DNA of 64,000 nt from Rapana venosa (Eukaryota > Mollusca > Gastropoda > Neogastropoda > Muricidae), in contig CM054153.1 of the NCBI GenBank assembly GCA_028751875.1, forward strand, positions 14,137,073-14,201,072. Reading direction: 5' to 3'. The position numbers and the translations under genes were made by a program. Shown here piece by piece: positions 1-13,906 of this stretch. The stretch's first letter is position 1; every line of letters starts with the position of its first letter. Below the pieces are notes generated by a model, which did no database searches, had not been told where the DNA came from, and saw only the letters and a program-made list of their open reading frames with translations.

Positions 1-35
1 TTTAAAATCTGAATACATGGTCTGTGTGTGTGTGT

Positions 36-85
<50 letters not shown>

Positions 86-150
86 GTGTGCGTGTGTGTG
101 TGTGTGTTGTGTGCGTGTGTGTTGTGTGTGTTGTGTGCATGTACAATGTT
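1..150. repeat. (GT)n microsatellite
   Basis: Long GT array with occasional GTTGTGTGC interruptions. Confidence 0.95.
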
Positions 151-197
151 GTAAGCGCATGCACACATATAACTTAAAAGGAGATTCATAAAATCTT

Positions 198-201
<4 letters not shown>

Positions 202-240
<39 letters not shown>

Positions 241-262
241 CGCACGCACGCACGCACACACA
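202..262. repeat. (TC)n then (CA/CGCA)n microsatellite
   Basis: About 15 TC dinucleotides pass directly into CACACACGCACGCACG. Confidence 0.9.
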
Positions 263-1339
263 TACTCATACATGCATACTGAGCACAAACACCCGCCCTG
301 CTGTTGGCTGTTCTCAAGTTTCCCTTCAGGACTAAGAACAGCACTCAATTCATTAAACAAGGCGATCGAGCACCACACCACCACATCACGGAAGGAAACC
401 ACAACTTGAGACATGTCAAGAGGCAGGAGAAGTTAAGGCGGCCTGTTACAAGGCACAAAGACAAGAACTGAATGCGACAAGTAAGGATGAAAGTGACACG
501 TTTTTGTCGTTTTCTCTAAGGTGGCTTTCAGTGACAATCTGGACTGTAGTGTTGATGAAACAGTGTTTTCCTTATGAATATCAATGGTCAATGACAGCAA
601 TCAAGAAATGTTTTGACAATTTCAAGAAATGCTTGCAACCCATGTCTTGGATTGAAACTGAATAATTTCTATGTTTAAAAAGAAACAAAATTTTCAGAAC
701 ATACAGCGAGAATCTAACTTTACACTTATTTTTTAAGTGCAGGCAATGAAGTCCCTGAATTTTTGCCTACAGCACTGTGCATAAGGAAAATTTTTTTTTT
801 ATAGTCACAAAGTGTGGCATTGCAGCAATCTGCACAGTGCAACATGTTTTTTACAGATTTTTAAAAAATTTAATATATTAATACTTTCGTTAAATTTGTC
901 GCAATGAACATGGTAATATACATGTGCATTTTTTTTATATCTGTATTTTGGTGGTGTGTGTATGTGTGCATGTGATGTATGGTGTGTGGCATCATCCCTT
1001 GGTGCAGCATGTGTACATGTGTCATCATCGTGCGTGTGTGCTGCATCATATGTGCATGCATGCTGTTGCGTGAAAGGTTTGTGTGTGCGTGCATTGTGTG
1101 TGTGTGTGCGTGCTGTGTGTGGAGTGCATAAATGCGGGTGTGCAAAAAATGTTGTGCTGCCATCTTTCTATTTTATTTAATTCTATCTTGGAGTCAAAGT
1201 CTTTCTTTGTTTTTAGGTTTTCCCCCCGCTTGAACACTCTGAGTCTGAGGACACCAGAACACACTTACAGCCCAGCCGTCCCCTCATCCCCCGGGGAATC
1301 ACTTGAGATTGTATACGTTTACATAACATGATGAAATTT
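263..1339. other. Noncoding, no gene seen
   Basis: AT-rich sequence with an impure TG-rich block at about 950-1145. Short open frames here are products of the TG repeat and have no codon-like composition or splice partners. Confidence 0.6.
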
Positions 1340-2396
1340 TTTGGGGTTTTTTTTTCATTCCCGACTCAGCTCCAAGATTCCCAATCCCAATGGTGAGATT
1401 TTTGAAATTTTTCAATCATTTCCAACCCCTTTCTACCAATTTTTCGGTAGCCACATTCAGAATTCATGGATTGTATTTTATAGTTATACAGTTCAACCCC
1501 TTCCCAAATACTGAAACTCAAAATCCAACTTTAGAGGTTCGTTGATCTATCATCAATCCACCCCCCAACTATGCCCTTATAATATCAGCCCGCTTGGATG
1601 ACCCAGGCAACGTTTAAATTTCCTCAAAAAGATCGGGTCTCACAACATAACCCAGAAACCAAAGAAGAAGATATACACCCTCCCAACATTAAAATTCAGT
1701 GCACACCATGTTGACAAAAAAAACACCGATTAAAACCTTAATTATTACAAATTTAAACACCAAAAGTAGATTAACTATCCATCTTTCCCTTTTTCTCAAT
1801 GCTCTTACCAAACCCTTTTGGTTACACCGGGGCGGAACTGCAAAGCCAAAGGACCCACAAAAGACACTTCTTTAACCCCTTCATTTGTGATGACACGTTT
1901 GCTATCATGTTTCAGATGTCTGAAACTGATAAAAGTGCCCACTCCCCACCCCCAATCCCCAAACAGGAAATAATAAACACAGCAGGAATTTTCCCTTTCC
2001 TCTAAATGATTTTAAAAATCAGCTCTCGAAGAGGGAATGCAGCTACTTTATTTGGGTAAAGGGTTACAAAAAAAATTTTTACATATACACAAAATAACAC
2101 CTTTTGGTGAACCTGGACCTCCAAGTCTAATTGAGAATAAAAAAGGGTTTTTTTCCCACTCATAAAAATAAGAAGAAAAAAATGTTAAATTTTATTTTTT
2201 GTTTTTTTTATATTTTTGCTCTTGCACATTACCCAGTTATCTTCTTGGAGTCACCCAAATATCAACTTAGACTAACGACCACAGGTCGGGGAACCCGTGA
2301 AAGAGACGCTAAAAACTTTTTTTAAAGACCCACAGAATTTTTATAGGCAGCCAACCCAGCTAACAGATTTTCTTCTCCTTCAGAGAAAAAACCACG

Positions 2397-2665
2397 GTTG
2401 GGGACGGGAAGCTCAGTGGTCGAGCACTTGTTTTCCCCCACCAGCAAAGGGTTTTAAAAAACATTGATAAGGGTTTTTCCATTTGGAGGGTGACCAAATT
2501 TTGCCACCTTGGCTCAGTACAGTCCCCCAGTTCCCCAGCTTAAATGGGTACCTGCCTCTTTGGGGCAGGAAGGGTAAAGCAGCGGGGGAGAGGAAGATGC
2601 GCCCTCAAAGCTCCCCACTCCCCTACAACCACATATACCTTTAGGGACACCTTTTAACCTCTTTA
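2397..2665 (+). mobile_element. Degraded tRNA/5S-hybrid SINE (family B)
   Basis: Starts GGGACGGGAAGCTCAGTGG (tRNA-like A box) and contains GGGTGACC from the 5S-like part. It also has GGCTCAGTACAGTCCCCCAG and AAATGGGTACCTGCC, and ends with CTCCCCTACAACC. These match in order the reverse complement of 63049-63335. Heavily mutated. Confidence 0.7.
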
Positions 2666-4617
2666 CTGGTTGTAATACTATGACTTTTCATGGCTGAAGA
2701 CAATCCACTAACTTTTTAAAGCAGAACCACATTTTAAGGAAAGTTTGGCCCCTATACACCAGTTTTTTTGTTGATTTTTGACTGCTCCACCTCTCACCTG
2801 GACCAAATTCCCTTAGCAAATAACTGTCAATAACCATAAAATGGGCACAGCAGCCAAAAACTGCCACTTTCTGTTCTCCAGAATTTAAAAATGCTGTACC
2901 ATGGAACATATAACAGAGCATGGTCTGCAGTAAAATGCTTAATATATCTGATGCTTGGCATCTCAACAAACAGATGTCTGATGTTTTCATGTGTGCATTA
3001 CAAGTCATGTGTACCCAAGTATGTGTCAGTGTATGCTTGCATAACAGAAATACAATGTATACACGCCTCATTGTCTGGTTCATAATATCCATGACTCAAT
3101 GCTAATTCTGACACCATGGGGGTCTACTATTATAATGTGAAAGACGCCCATATCACTTAAGTATTGAATTTCCATACATGACTGCAACACTTGAGTATTA
3201 AATTTCCATACATGACTGGATGATGCAAAAAGTGCACCCAAGCCACCAATATTACTGAATTAAAAAGCAAAAAATCAAGAAATAATCCATATGCCATCGG
3301 GGGAAAAAACCTACTGACTTCTTTTACAACTCACGTCTCTTCAGTCTTCTTCACCAAATTCATCAAACACCCTTCTAAACTTTGACTTGGTGAAAATTAT
3401 ACAGCAAAATAATGCCACTCATGACTGAAAGCACATACAAGTTAAATTCTGAAAAGCACAACACAAAACCATCCTATCTATCCACCAAGATTTTTCTTGT
3501 TGGCAAGCCTCCAAGACTTGAAGCTGCAGCGTACTGTTGACAAGTCATACGGAAACCCTCCACAACAGTATTTTCATTCCACAGACAACCTACAATCTTA
3601 GAGGGGACCATCTGCTAAATACACAGTATGTACAACAAACATTTTTCGGGAAATGTTCCCTTACTTTCTGCATCATGTCATTCCTGATTTTCATGCTGGA
3701 TCACCACCTTACGGGTGTTGTTAAAAATCAATTTTTTGTTCACACGTTTCATGCTGGAAAAAATAGAAAGTGTTTCTTCCCGTGATGAAGAATAAAGTTT
3801 CTCCCCTATGTTTATCCTGCGTTCGGGTATCACTTTTACTTTTTACCATCCGAATTACGCAGAACATTTCAAAAATAGGAAAAGGGGCTTGCGATAATTT
3901 TTCACTAAACTTAAAGGTTGTATTTAGACCAATGAACAAGAAAATATGAGTATGCTTTCCTTTTTCTCCGAAAAAGAAGGCAATACTTGAATAAGAGAAA
4001 ACACACATGCTACACATCATTACATATTCAAAACTGAAAAAACTTTTTATTAAATGTTTTTTTTTTAAACAAGAGGGACAAATGTCACTTTTCAGCAGCA
4101 ACAACAAAAAAAACCAAAAAAAATAGTGATATTTTGGGGGTGGTTTGACAATAACAAAACGAAAAACATGCATCTGCAAACCACAACAGAACTCTAACAA
4201 ACATCCCTGGCTCCAAAAGAATGCAAAATAGTGTGTGCAAAACCCACGTACTGATTACTATTTTAAAATCCCATTTTTATTTTTTTTGGGTTTTTCCACT
4301 CTTCTCTATACAATGTTTATAACTTTAGGTCCCCCGTTCCCAAAAAAATGAATTTTTACCACAGTAACACTGGAAGACAAAAAAATGTTAATTTAAATTT
4401 ATCTTAATATTAATTCAATTTTAAAATTTTTGACCACAAATGTCAACATTTTCCCAACCACAAGAAATAAAAATAAACTCACAATCATACTATTATACTA
4501 CAGTACTAGTGCAACTAAGCAGAAACTTTTTTTTTCGCCCTTGGCTATTGGGGGTTTACCAGGGGGAAAATTTTTTTAATAAAACAATTGGCAAATTCCC
4601 CATCCGCCCCCCCCTCA

Positions 4618-4643
4618 CCCCCCCCCCCCCCCCCCCCCCCCCC
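4618..4643. repeat. Poly-C run
   Basis: An uninterrupted C homopolymer of about 26 bases in otherwise AT-rich sequence. Confidence 0.9.
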
Positions 4644-7329
4644 GGGATGACAAAGTTTAAACACAAAAAGTTTTTTTTTTTTTAACAACAAGCAAAAGTT
4701 TAAAAATTCTAAAACCCACTTTTTCCTTAAGTGGAATGCAACAAAAAAAAACCCAACCAACAAAACCCAAAAATCCATGTAACAACAAAAAAAGGGGCCC
4801 TCCACAAAAAATACCTAAAACACTTTTGGCTACAACCAAACCAAAACCTCAAAAACAACAACCCCCCTTTCGCTGCCTCCCAAAAACAAAAAGACACACA
4901 GAAGGAAGAAACAGTCTAAAAAGGGGGTTTGGGGTAAAAACCAAATCTTCCCAAACTGTCAGCTTTAAATTTTACTCTAAAATCATTCAACACTGGCGGC
5001 GCATTCATGGCACGGGGCCACAGACCCCAATAAAAGGAGAGGAGAAGACAAGGTGGAAATAGCAATGTGTATTTTTTATAAAAATTTGTTTAAAGAACTT
5101 GAAAAAAGGGAAAGAGAAATTTTTATAAAGTTTAGTCAATTTTTTTTTTTTTTCTTCTTCCTCGAATGTTCAATCAAAAAACTACTCTTGTCCCCGGGAG
5201 TGAAAATGCATTCCACTCCCGTTAAGCACCTGACAATCAAGTTCAACGCATCCAACCGGGGGGGGGACAAACTTTTTTCCTTTTAAACCCTTTTTTTGAA
5301 AAAAAAGGGGAAGAATGGAAAAAAAGGGAAAAAAAATAGACAAGAAGGGGTGACGGAAGAAAAGGAAAAAGGCAAAACAAAGAGGGGGATAGAAAAATTA
5401 ATTCCTAGTACAAATTTTCCAGAAGATAGGATCTATTAACTGGGCCCCCCAATCCCCCAAAGGGGGATTTTGTTATGTTTTTTTTTGTTTTTGTTTGTTT
5501 TATTTGGGTAATGAAACCCCTTATTTAAGGACTGGGGCCTCAATGGGTGACAATTTATGGAATTTTGAAAACGATAAAACTAAAGTAAAAACCTGAAAAT
5601 TTTTTTAAATAAAAATAAAAAGTTTTCAAAATCCATTCTTTTTTATTTGTTGTTTCCTTATAAAAAGAAAAACCCGTATACCAAATCTCTCTCTCTCCTT
5701 CCCCTCTCTCTTCTCTCTTCTCTCTTCCTCCTGGCCTGGGACATTAAATGTTCAGAGTTTTCTCTCGTACTACTAGTACCATCACTTCTACTACAAAAGT
5801 ATAAAACCACTTTTGGGAACCAATATTGACTGTACTTCTTGCTCTTACCCAGTCTATCTCTTTGTAGATTTGGGGATTTTTCTCTTCCCGTTGCTTTTCT
5901 GGGTATTTTTTTCTTCCTGCTGCTTTTCCCCGCCCCATCCCATTGATCTATTTTTTTTTTTTTCCCAAATCTTTTTCATATTTTGTGCTTACAGTTTATC
6001 TCTTTTTTCTTTTCTTTTTCTTTTAGCTTTTTTTTTTGTTATTTTGGAAAGGGTACAATTTTTTTTTTTTATTGTACCTTTTCACCCAGAAAAAAAATTG
6101 CATAATCGTTTTTACAATTATCTGTGTGTGTGTGTGTGTTGGTTTTGTTGTGTGTGTGTGTGGTTTTGTGTTGTGTGTGTTGTGGATCTCTCTAAAGTGA
6201 AACAACACTACTGAACGACAGACAAAGAGACAGACGACATCATAGAATTTTTTATTAATATATATTATATATATATTATATAATATATATAATCTGACAA
6301 CATCTGAAAAAGGGTGTAACACAAAATGGTATATTAGTTCTCAACTTTTCACAAACAACTATTAACAAAGCAAACAATTTTACGACACAAAATAATCAGA
6401 GAACAGCATTTACCAAAATTACACCCAAAATCTTCATGATCAAAATCTATAAAATCTATATTACTATGTACTTTTTTTTTAAACAGTTATTGAGTTAAAC
6501 AAAACACTCGCTTCTTTTTTTTTCTACCCATCCATATTAAACACAAAAACACACACACACACACTGCACCACGCACACCATGTCACATACAAACACAACC
6601 CCCAAATCATACACATGTATACACACACACTTTGTGTGAAGACACTGAAAGTATCACTAAGAGTTTTTAAAAAATATTAAAGAACGAACACACATACACA
6701 AGAAACATAAACTACAAAACTAAAAAACAATATCCTCAAGATTACATGTTGCAGAAAAAGGGTTCTCCAACTTTCCCAACACACAATCAGCAACCCCCCC
6801 CCCACTCCCACCCCCAAAACCCTTCCACCCCCACCCACCCCCGAAAAATTAATTTTAAAAGTGCTCCGACTTCAACTGGGAAAAAAAAACATCACTTTAC
6901 TACCTATGGCTACAGAAAAGGGGGGAAAAAAATGCACTATCCTACAACAATCATATTCGCCAGCAACACCATCTCCAAACCCCCTTTTTTTTTGCTTTAC
7001 ACTATCCCCATAAAACAAAAAAACAAGATTTTTCCCCACATGCTTTGATTCCTGCGACAAACCCTTTTTCCCTTTTAAAAAAATCATGTTACCCAAAATT
7101 TTACTCTTTTTTCTTTTTTTTTTTAAAAATTAAACTTTTTCAAAATCCGGAAAGAAAAGGTGTATTTTTGCTGAATTGAAGAATCTTCAGAAAGTAGTCA
7201 ACACACTTGCCATTTGATTTCTAATTAAGTGATCACAAAGTGAGAAATACCCTGAAATAATTTAGACTACTCCTCTCTTTATTTTTTGGGTTTTTTTTTT
7301 ATTTCACATTCATCATGAAATTCCCAAAG

Positions 7330-7330
<1 letters not shown>

Positions 7331-7369
<39 letters not shown>

Positions 7370-7562
7370 ATAACACACTGCACAAACACCCACACCACAC
7401 ACCCATACCAAAACCACATATAAACACTCCAAAAAAACACAAATACACACACACACACCACACACACTCACCCAAAACACACACACACACTCTCACACAC
7501 ACATACACACACCAACCCCCACATACACACATTCACAAACACACACACACACACACACACAC
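7331..7562. repeat. (CT)19 followed by impure (CA)n
   Basis: CT array at 7331-7368, then CA-rich sequence to a pure CA array at about 7538-7562. Confidence 0.9.
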
Positions 7563-8999
7563 AGAGTTCCCAATAAAACAGATATTTCAAACCTTACTGT
7601 TGCCTCCTACCTGAGCAGTACAATCCACTTGTGAGGATTAACAACTTGATCTCAACCCTTTCCACTACCATTTCTACACTAGACACATGCAAACAGCAAA
7701 TAACAATAAAATCACCCCTACCTAATCCTTATACTCTGTTGGATCAGCACACCAGAAAATACTTTATAGCCCCCTCCAATGAGCCATAAGTCAAAATATT
7801 GACCAAAAAAAAATAAAGACTGATTTCACAGACAAAGTAGGGAAATTCACAATTTCCCACTAATATGATGATGGCAAACTGATTAGAAAAGGAGAGTTTT
7901 TTCCAGCACCACTGGGGGAAGCCAGGATCTATTTTTTTGACGGGAGATCTCTGATCAACTCACAATCGCCCAAAAAACCCGCCTGCACAATAAGTCTCTG
8001 AATACTGTATGGGATAGACAATGAGCTAAGCGCATGCCTGCTGAAACTTTAAAAAAAAATAAGGACCCGTTTTCCCAAAAAAAATTCTGTATAAAAAATA
8101 TGCACTCTCACAGACAGAAGATACTAAATAAATTGTTGGTTGTGTTTTCATTCAAGTCAGAAATAAAACTTTCCTTAATTAAAAAACAAAATCTTTTCTC
8201 TGAGATTTTTTTTGACTCATGCTGGGGGGGTTTTCTTTCCTGACAAACTTGTTATTTTTTCCTTCTCTTTTTTTGCTTTAATCAAAACAAAATTTTACCA
8301 AGATTGTTCAACTTCTATGGTCCAACTCAACTTTCCCAAAGTTTTTTCTTCTTTTCCTTAGCTTCTTTTCCTGAAAATTTCCAAATAACACCCACCCAAG
8401 GGTTTTTGATTTTAATTTGGGGGTTAGAAATATCATTTTCGCAAAAATTTTTTCCAAGGCTTTTCACTTTAAACAAGAGTGTGAAAAAATTTTTTTTCAT
8501 TTTGTGTATTTTTATCAAAGTAAAACAATTTTTAAGCTGTAATTTTTCAATTAAAATAATCTAAAAAATTTAAAACAAAAATGCCAAAAACTAAATTCCC
8601 TTTAAACCATTTAAATTTTCATTTTTGGGTTTCAAACTTTTTTCTCCTATCCTTTACTTTTTCAGCGCGCTATTTTGTTCAGTTCATTTCATTTTACTTT
8701 GATTTTATTCTAAGTGTCAAGCCACATCACCATGCAACACCCGCGCAAACCAACTGCACACACACAACACAGAGCAGAGAGACAACCACAGACCCCTCTA
8801 TCCAGACATTGGCTCAAACCTTCAAGTTTTAACACCCAAGCATCACCCAAAGGGAAATCACAATAAAACAGAAAAATTGATGACTCATCAATAACTCAAT
8901 TCTGTCATCGCAGATCATCACTTTAATTTTTCCACTCAAGACTTGGCATAAAGTATGACAATCATAACACTATATCAGTAATTATCATACGGCCACAAA

Positions 9000-9600
9000 A
9001 TTTAACCCGCAACATTTTTTAAAGATATAAAAAAAATATCCATGGCACAAGCCCGGGGCTAAAAACTCACAGACATGCAAGTTTTGTTCACATAAACTAA
9101 GCTCTCCTATGGCTGCTTTAATAGTTTTAAAAAAAAGTGTACACTGTACATGTATACATTGTGTCATTTGGGGGTGCAAAGTGTGTTGTTTTCCCCCGAA
9201 AGTTTTGGCCCAGCCAAAAAACGTGTCAGTTATTGAGCAGCTAATTGCCAAGCCTACATCAAAATGTTGTTTTGTTTTTAAAATTTTTTTTGAGATTGCC
9301 TTCAGCCCTGACAACCTTAACAAACAAACCGCACTCTCCTTTATAGGAAAAAGAAACCTCGAAGTCGGGGTAAGGCTGCCTATGTGGGGAGGACTTTAAA
9401 AAAGTCATACCCGCAAACTTCTCACCCGGGGGGAAATTCCTATCTCACAGTGTTCCCCGGGGGGATGATGAGTCGAGTGCATGTTGTGGGTGCCCCCAGG
9501 GTGTAAAGCTGGGAACGCCAACAACAACCCCTGTTGGTGATGTGGTGTGTTGTGTGCGCGGCTACACCGTGCAGCATCCTACCTTTTGCCACCAGTCTTT
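9000..9600. repeat. Dispersed repeat family E, degraded copy
   Basis: Contains CTCTCCTTTATAGGAAAAAG, then GAAGTCGGGGTAAGGCTGCC, CTTCTCACCCGGGG and GTGCATGTTGTGGGTGCCCC. The same ordered blocks, in either orientation, occur near 17.8-18.1, 37.7-38.1, 38.3-38.5, 42.1-42.3 and 51.6-51.9 kb. Confidence 0.75.
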
Positions 9601-10371
9601 TCTGTGTTAAATGCAATGAAAAAATGATCCAAAAAGCTGGCAATAAAAAATGGGTTTTTTAAAATTGAGTTGAAAACACTTTTATTTTTCTCAAGTCTTT
9701 TTTTCAATTATTTTAGTTACATAATTTTATCTCTTAAAAATTTCTTGACTCTGCTATTTTGTGCCAAGCAGTTTAAAAAAAATTATTTCAACCACTTTTC
9801 ACAAACAGAAAAATCAAACTGGGACACCTTTTTTTTTCCAAGTGGATACAACAAAGCTCACTTTTACTACATACGGTTTTAAATTGCTCTTTTTTTGAGG
9901 TAGACAGATAGAAACTCATTAAGCTGTGGTCAAACACCATGCGGTTAGTCTATATGTAAAAGTGTCCGTCAAGACCCTCAAAATGGTAAATCGGAAAGAG
10001 CATGAGTGGCCCAATTTAAAAATTTTTTTCTCCATTCCCACTAAATCACATATTCTATAAATTTACAACTTATAAACCAAATGCCATCACGTGCAAACAC
10101 ACAAATAGTTCAATAAACTCTTGTGCACACATCTCAATGGAACAATCTTTTTTTTAAATGTTTTTGAATAAATAAAAACATTTGATGTGATTTAATAAGA
10201 AGAAAAAAACCTACATCAACTATGGCCAGCAGAATGAATGACACAACTTAACCCAGCATGCAGTCTGCAACCTATTCAAGGATGGGCTACACCTACACCA
10301 TGTGTAAGCTGTCTAGAAAATAAAAATTCAGTGCAGAGTCCCAGACATAAGGCAAAGCTCCTTCTAGAGAA

Positions 10372-11465
10372 ATCATCATCATCATCATCATCCCTTGGTC
10401 GGGACGACCGTTGGGGTACCCGCACGGACGCTGCAAGTGGACCGCCAAATGGTTCTGTCCTGGGCTGCTTTCAGGAGGTTTGGTACAGTGAGGCCAGTCC
10501 ACTCCTTGATGTTGGATATCCAGCTTTTGCGTGGTCGTCCCTGCCTCCTTGCTCCTTCCACCATTCCCTGCAGGACTGTCTTTGACAGGCTGTTATGCGT
10601 TGTTGTGTGGCCAAACCATTTCAATTTCCTCCGTTTGACTGTATCTAGCAATGGTTCTTGTTTGCCAGCCAGTGCCTCGATCTGCTGCCAGACGTAGTCG
10701 TTGGTTTGACGGTCTCTGTAGGTGATGTTCAGGATCCGCCTGAGGCACTTCATCTCAAAGGCTTGAATGCGACGTTCTAAATCGGCAGTGAGTGTCCATG
10801 CTTCACAGCTGTACAAGGCAATGGATGTGACGAGTGCCTTGTAGAGTCTGACCTTAGTGTGGGTTCTGATGTTATGGTTTCTCCACACTTTCGCCAGCTT
10901 AGTCATGGAGGAGAGTGCCACAGCAAGTCTTGATCTTCACCTCTTGTGTGCTTGTACCTTCTTTGGTGATGACTGCTCCATGGTACTTGAAAGTTTCCAC
11001 CTCCTCTAGTGTCTCGCCACTCATCTTGATGCTGGTGGGAGTGGTCGGTGTGGTACTGTTCACTAGGATCTTGCTTTTTTCCGTGCTGATCTCCATGCCG
11101 TGGGCATTGGCTGTGTTTCCAGTCTGGTGGTGAGATCCTGGAGTTCTTCTTCACTGCGGCCCATGAGATCAATATCGTCTGCGAATCGAAGATTGCAGAC
11201 TGGCCTTCCTCCTATTGTGATTGTGGTCTTGAAGTCAAGGAGGGCCTCCTGCATGATGTTCTCCAGGAACACGTTGAAAAGAACGGGGGATAGCGGGCAG
11301 CCTTGTCAAACTCCAACTGAAGTCCGGAAGAACTCCCCGATTTCTCCACCCATGAGGACTGCGCTGTGGGAGCTGTCATACAGCGCCTGGATGACTTGAA
11401 TCAGGTCCTCGTCGAAGTTATAGTCTCTCATGACTTGCCACAGTGCTTCTTGCCACACTCGACAA
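10372..11465 (-). pseudogene. RTE-type LINE reverse transcriptase, 5'-truncated and broken
   Basis: Read on the - strand this gives the C-terminal half of a non-LTR reverse transcriptase. In order there is Q-G-C-P-L-S-P-V-L-F-N-V-F-L-E-N (with a TGA just before QG), the catalytic-box variant L-R-F-A-D-D-I-D-L-M-G, a thumb region and the C-terminal signature L-Y-S-C-E-A-W-T-L and K-L-K-W-F-G-H. At least two frameshifts divide it, near 11.1 and 10.9 kb. The 3' end has a run of ATG trinucleotides (TCA on the + strand at 10374-10392), as is common for RTE elements. The family is assigned from these motifs. It is a dead copy with no endonuclease part. Confidence 0.85.
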
Positions 11466-12684
11466 GTATCCCATACTATATATCATATCATCATTATTGT
11501 GTCAAAAATGTAAACTGGCTTCAAAGATTCTGAGCTGGAGTTTGTAACTAGTTAGTAGTTCAGTGACCACAACTTTCTTCTCCATTAATACTACAGACAC
11601 AGTGCATTAATTAGCAATCATAGACATTCCTGAGCAAAGCAGACCAACACACCACCCCCTCTGGATCGCAGCAGATGACTGAAGAGCCGTGAAGCTGAAG
11701 TATGAAAGCACCCCAGGAAAAGAAAATCAGAAAAGAGAAAAAAAAAGAGGAATGAGTCAAGGAAAGGAAACTACAAACAACACACAGACACAGAGACAGA
11801 GACAGAGACACAGAGAGAGAAAATACTGCATGCTCAATTATTCATGTCCATCACAATAGCAGAAGGAAAATAAAAATTCCCTCTTCAGTACCTCTGAGAC
11901 TATGCATGTGATTATATCACTTCATAGTTGCTGACCGGAAAAACATTATATCTGATCTCAACCCAAAAAACCCCAAATAAAACCAGCAACAGTGTATGCT
12001 GTATTAGACCTTGATCAAGCTGACGCTCCCTAGACTCTCTTCTTTCCTCTCTGGGGATGCTGAGGCCCTATCACAGTATAGCATCCCCACCTTCACGAAA
12101 TTCTGTGCTAGGAATTCCCTCTTTTCTATATCTCTCATTGTTTCTGCCATGTATTGTGGTCCAAGGCCAATGTAAATTAGTTCAGAGTTCAGAGTTCTTT
12201 GTTTCTGCCATGTTCCTTTTCTTCCAGTCACAACCTTTTTGTCTATTTTCTGCCTTCTTTGTACTTGATCCATTCTCCTGCTTTTATCAACAACGACTCA
12301 AAAGGTCTATTAAAAATTTGCTCCCATACTCATGATACTGGGCCTGACTTGTCAGGCGCTTAATAGGTTAATGGCAGTTCAACACAAAAAAATTCATAAC
12401 TGATATTGACAGATGATAGTTGCAGTCTAAGCATTCAATGAAGAAAAAGAAGAATCTCTCCAATCTAAGAAAACATGAGTTCTATTCATGATATTCTCCC
12501 CCTCAAAAACAAATTTAAATGGACCAACCAGCAATGTCTTTCTTTAAAAACAAACTTATTTGTGGTCTGTCACACATGATTCCAAACGCATGACAATTAA
12601 CTGTGAGAAACAGATTATATAAATATAACACTGAACAGTTATTCAACCTACTGTCACAAATGATATTCACTTTTTATCAGAACA
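11466..12684. other. Noncoding, nothing assigned
   Basis: AT-rich with a GA/CA-rich patch at about 11,770-11,820. Open frames on both strands lack splice or family support. Confidence 0.5.
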
Positions 12685-12857
12685 CACATGTACACACACA
12701 TACAGTGATACACAAACACACACACACACACACACACACATATAACACACACACACACACACACAAACAACAACAGAGATCACATATCTCACACACACAC
12801 ACGCACGCACACACCACAGAGATCACATATTACACATACACCTATACATGCATGCAT

Positions 12858-12895
<38 letters not shown>

Positions 12896-12905
12896 ACACA
12901 AATTA
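12685..12905. repeat. (CA)n microsatellite cluster
   Basis: Several CA arrays. An internal duplication CAGAGATCACATAT occurs at about 12,773 and 12,817. Confidence 0.9.
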
Positions 12906-13870
12906 GGTCTGTGTTCTTGTGAAGTACTTTTAAAAAGTAAAATATATTGATTAGCCTCTTTCAATGACAGACAGAGTGCTAGCAACAGTTTCACTGTACT
13001 TGATGTTTAAAAAAATAATTCCATCCCATGATGACATAAAGTTACTAGTTACTAGTTAGTCACATGTGGTCAAAAACACAATTTATTATTTAAAAAAAAC
13101 AGACACAACAAACACTATTCACGTTTATAACAAAAAACTGACAAATCATTAGACAAAGGATTACATAATATAATGATTATCCTATGCAAAAGAAGCCAAT
13201 GTTATTTTCAGATTCAATACCTCCAATTTGCATCACAGGCCCTAAGAATGAACTGTGAGCTTTTAATTTTATTGTTTAGGTCATGCATAAACATTATATT
13301 TTCTTCATAAATACACTGTAATTATAAAAGAAACCATGCCATAATCATGGGCTGTCACTTATAAGTTATCATTTCATTTGTTTTTTGATTGGTTATACAT
13401 ATTATGTCTACTTGTCTTTCATTAGAATATCATCACTTCTTTCAATAATTTATAACTGTATAGGCTATATAATCAATATTATCATCTTGTAATTGTTAAT
13501 ACTGTATTTTGATTTCTATAACTTTCTTTTCTTGTTTTATGATTTACACTTTGTTCATCCATTGGCTGCAAACCACCATCATCCACCCCCACAACACAGC
13601 TTCTCCAAGTCTAAATTAATGTTTGTCACACTCACAACACCATCAAATTTTCTCAAAAAACAGTTTTTGTAACATTGCTCAAAAAGTCAACATGGCAAGT
13701 TCTGAAATATCTACAGCAATGTCTTACGATCCGCTAGCAATATTAAACCTCTTCATCCCCTCCCCATAACGTTTGATAGCAACTATCAGGTATCTGCTGC
13801 ACTGATGTGGACTGAGGTTATGATGGTAAGAGTCGTCTGCAAATTTCAATGAAATGAAAATAAAAACCAC
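12906..13870. other. AT-rich noncoding stretch
   Basis: No coding likeness was seen. It could be intron or intergenic. Confidence 0.5.
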
Positions 13871-13876
13871 ACGTAC

Positions 13877-13906
13877 CTTTACACTTTTCAAGTAAATTTC
13901 AGACAT
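13877..13906 (-). other. Possible first coding exon of an unidentified - strand gene
   Basis: On the - strand, a stretch with moderate CpG and a CCAAT element (about 14,075) leads to an ATG encoding M-S-E-I-Y-L-K-S-V-K. A strong donor AAG|GTACGT follows at once. No following exon could be joined convincingly: candidate acceptors at lower coordinates run into stops within about 50 bases. The product is unknown and the call is weak. Confidence 0.2.

Larger units (their letters stand above)
1340..10230. other. AT-rich, homopolymer-laden region without supported genes
   Basis: Dense A, T, C and G runs of 6-26 bases and many short AC-rich stretches. Two recognisable repeat relics (2397-2665 and 9000-9600) match cleaner copies elsewhere only with many homopolymer length differences. 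No exon with convincing borders was seen. The texture suggests an unpolished or collapsed consensus, but a decayed repeat-rich region is also possible. Confidence 0.5.

Noticed and set aside
3721..4200. 159-codon - strand frame at 3.7-4.2 kb
   Set aside because: Phe/Lys-rich from A/T runs, in the low-quality region, with no recognisable domain.
7279..7614. Long open frames over the CT/CA repeat near 7.3-7.6 kb
   Set aside because: They are translations of dinucleotide repeats on both strands, with no amino-acid complexity or splice context.
12004..12335. Overlapping open frames on both strands near 12.0-12.3 kb
   Set aside because: Neither has family motifs or convincing splice sites; opposite-strand openness suggests chance.
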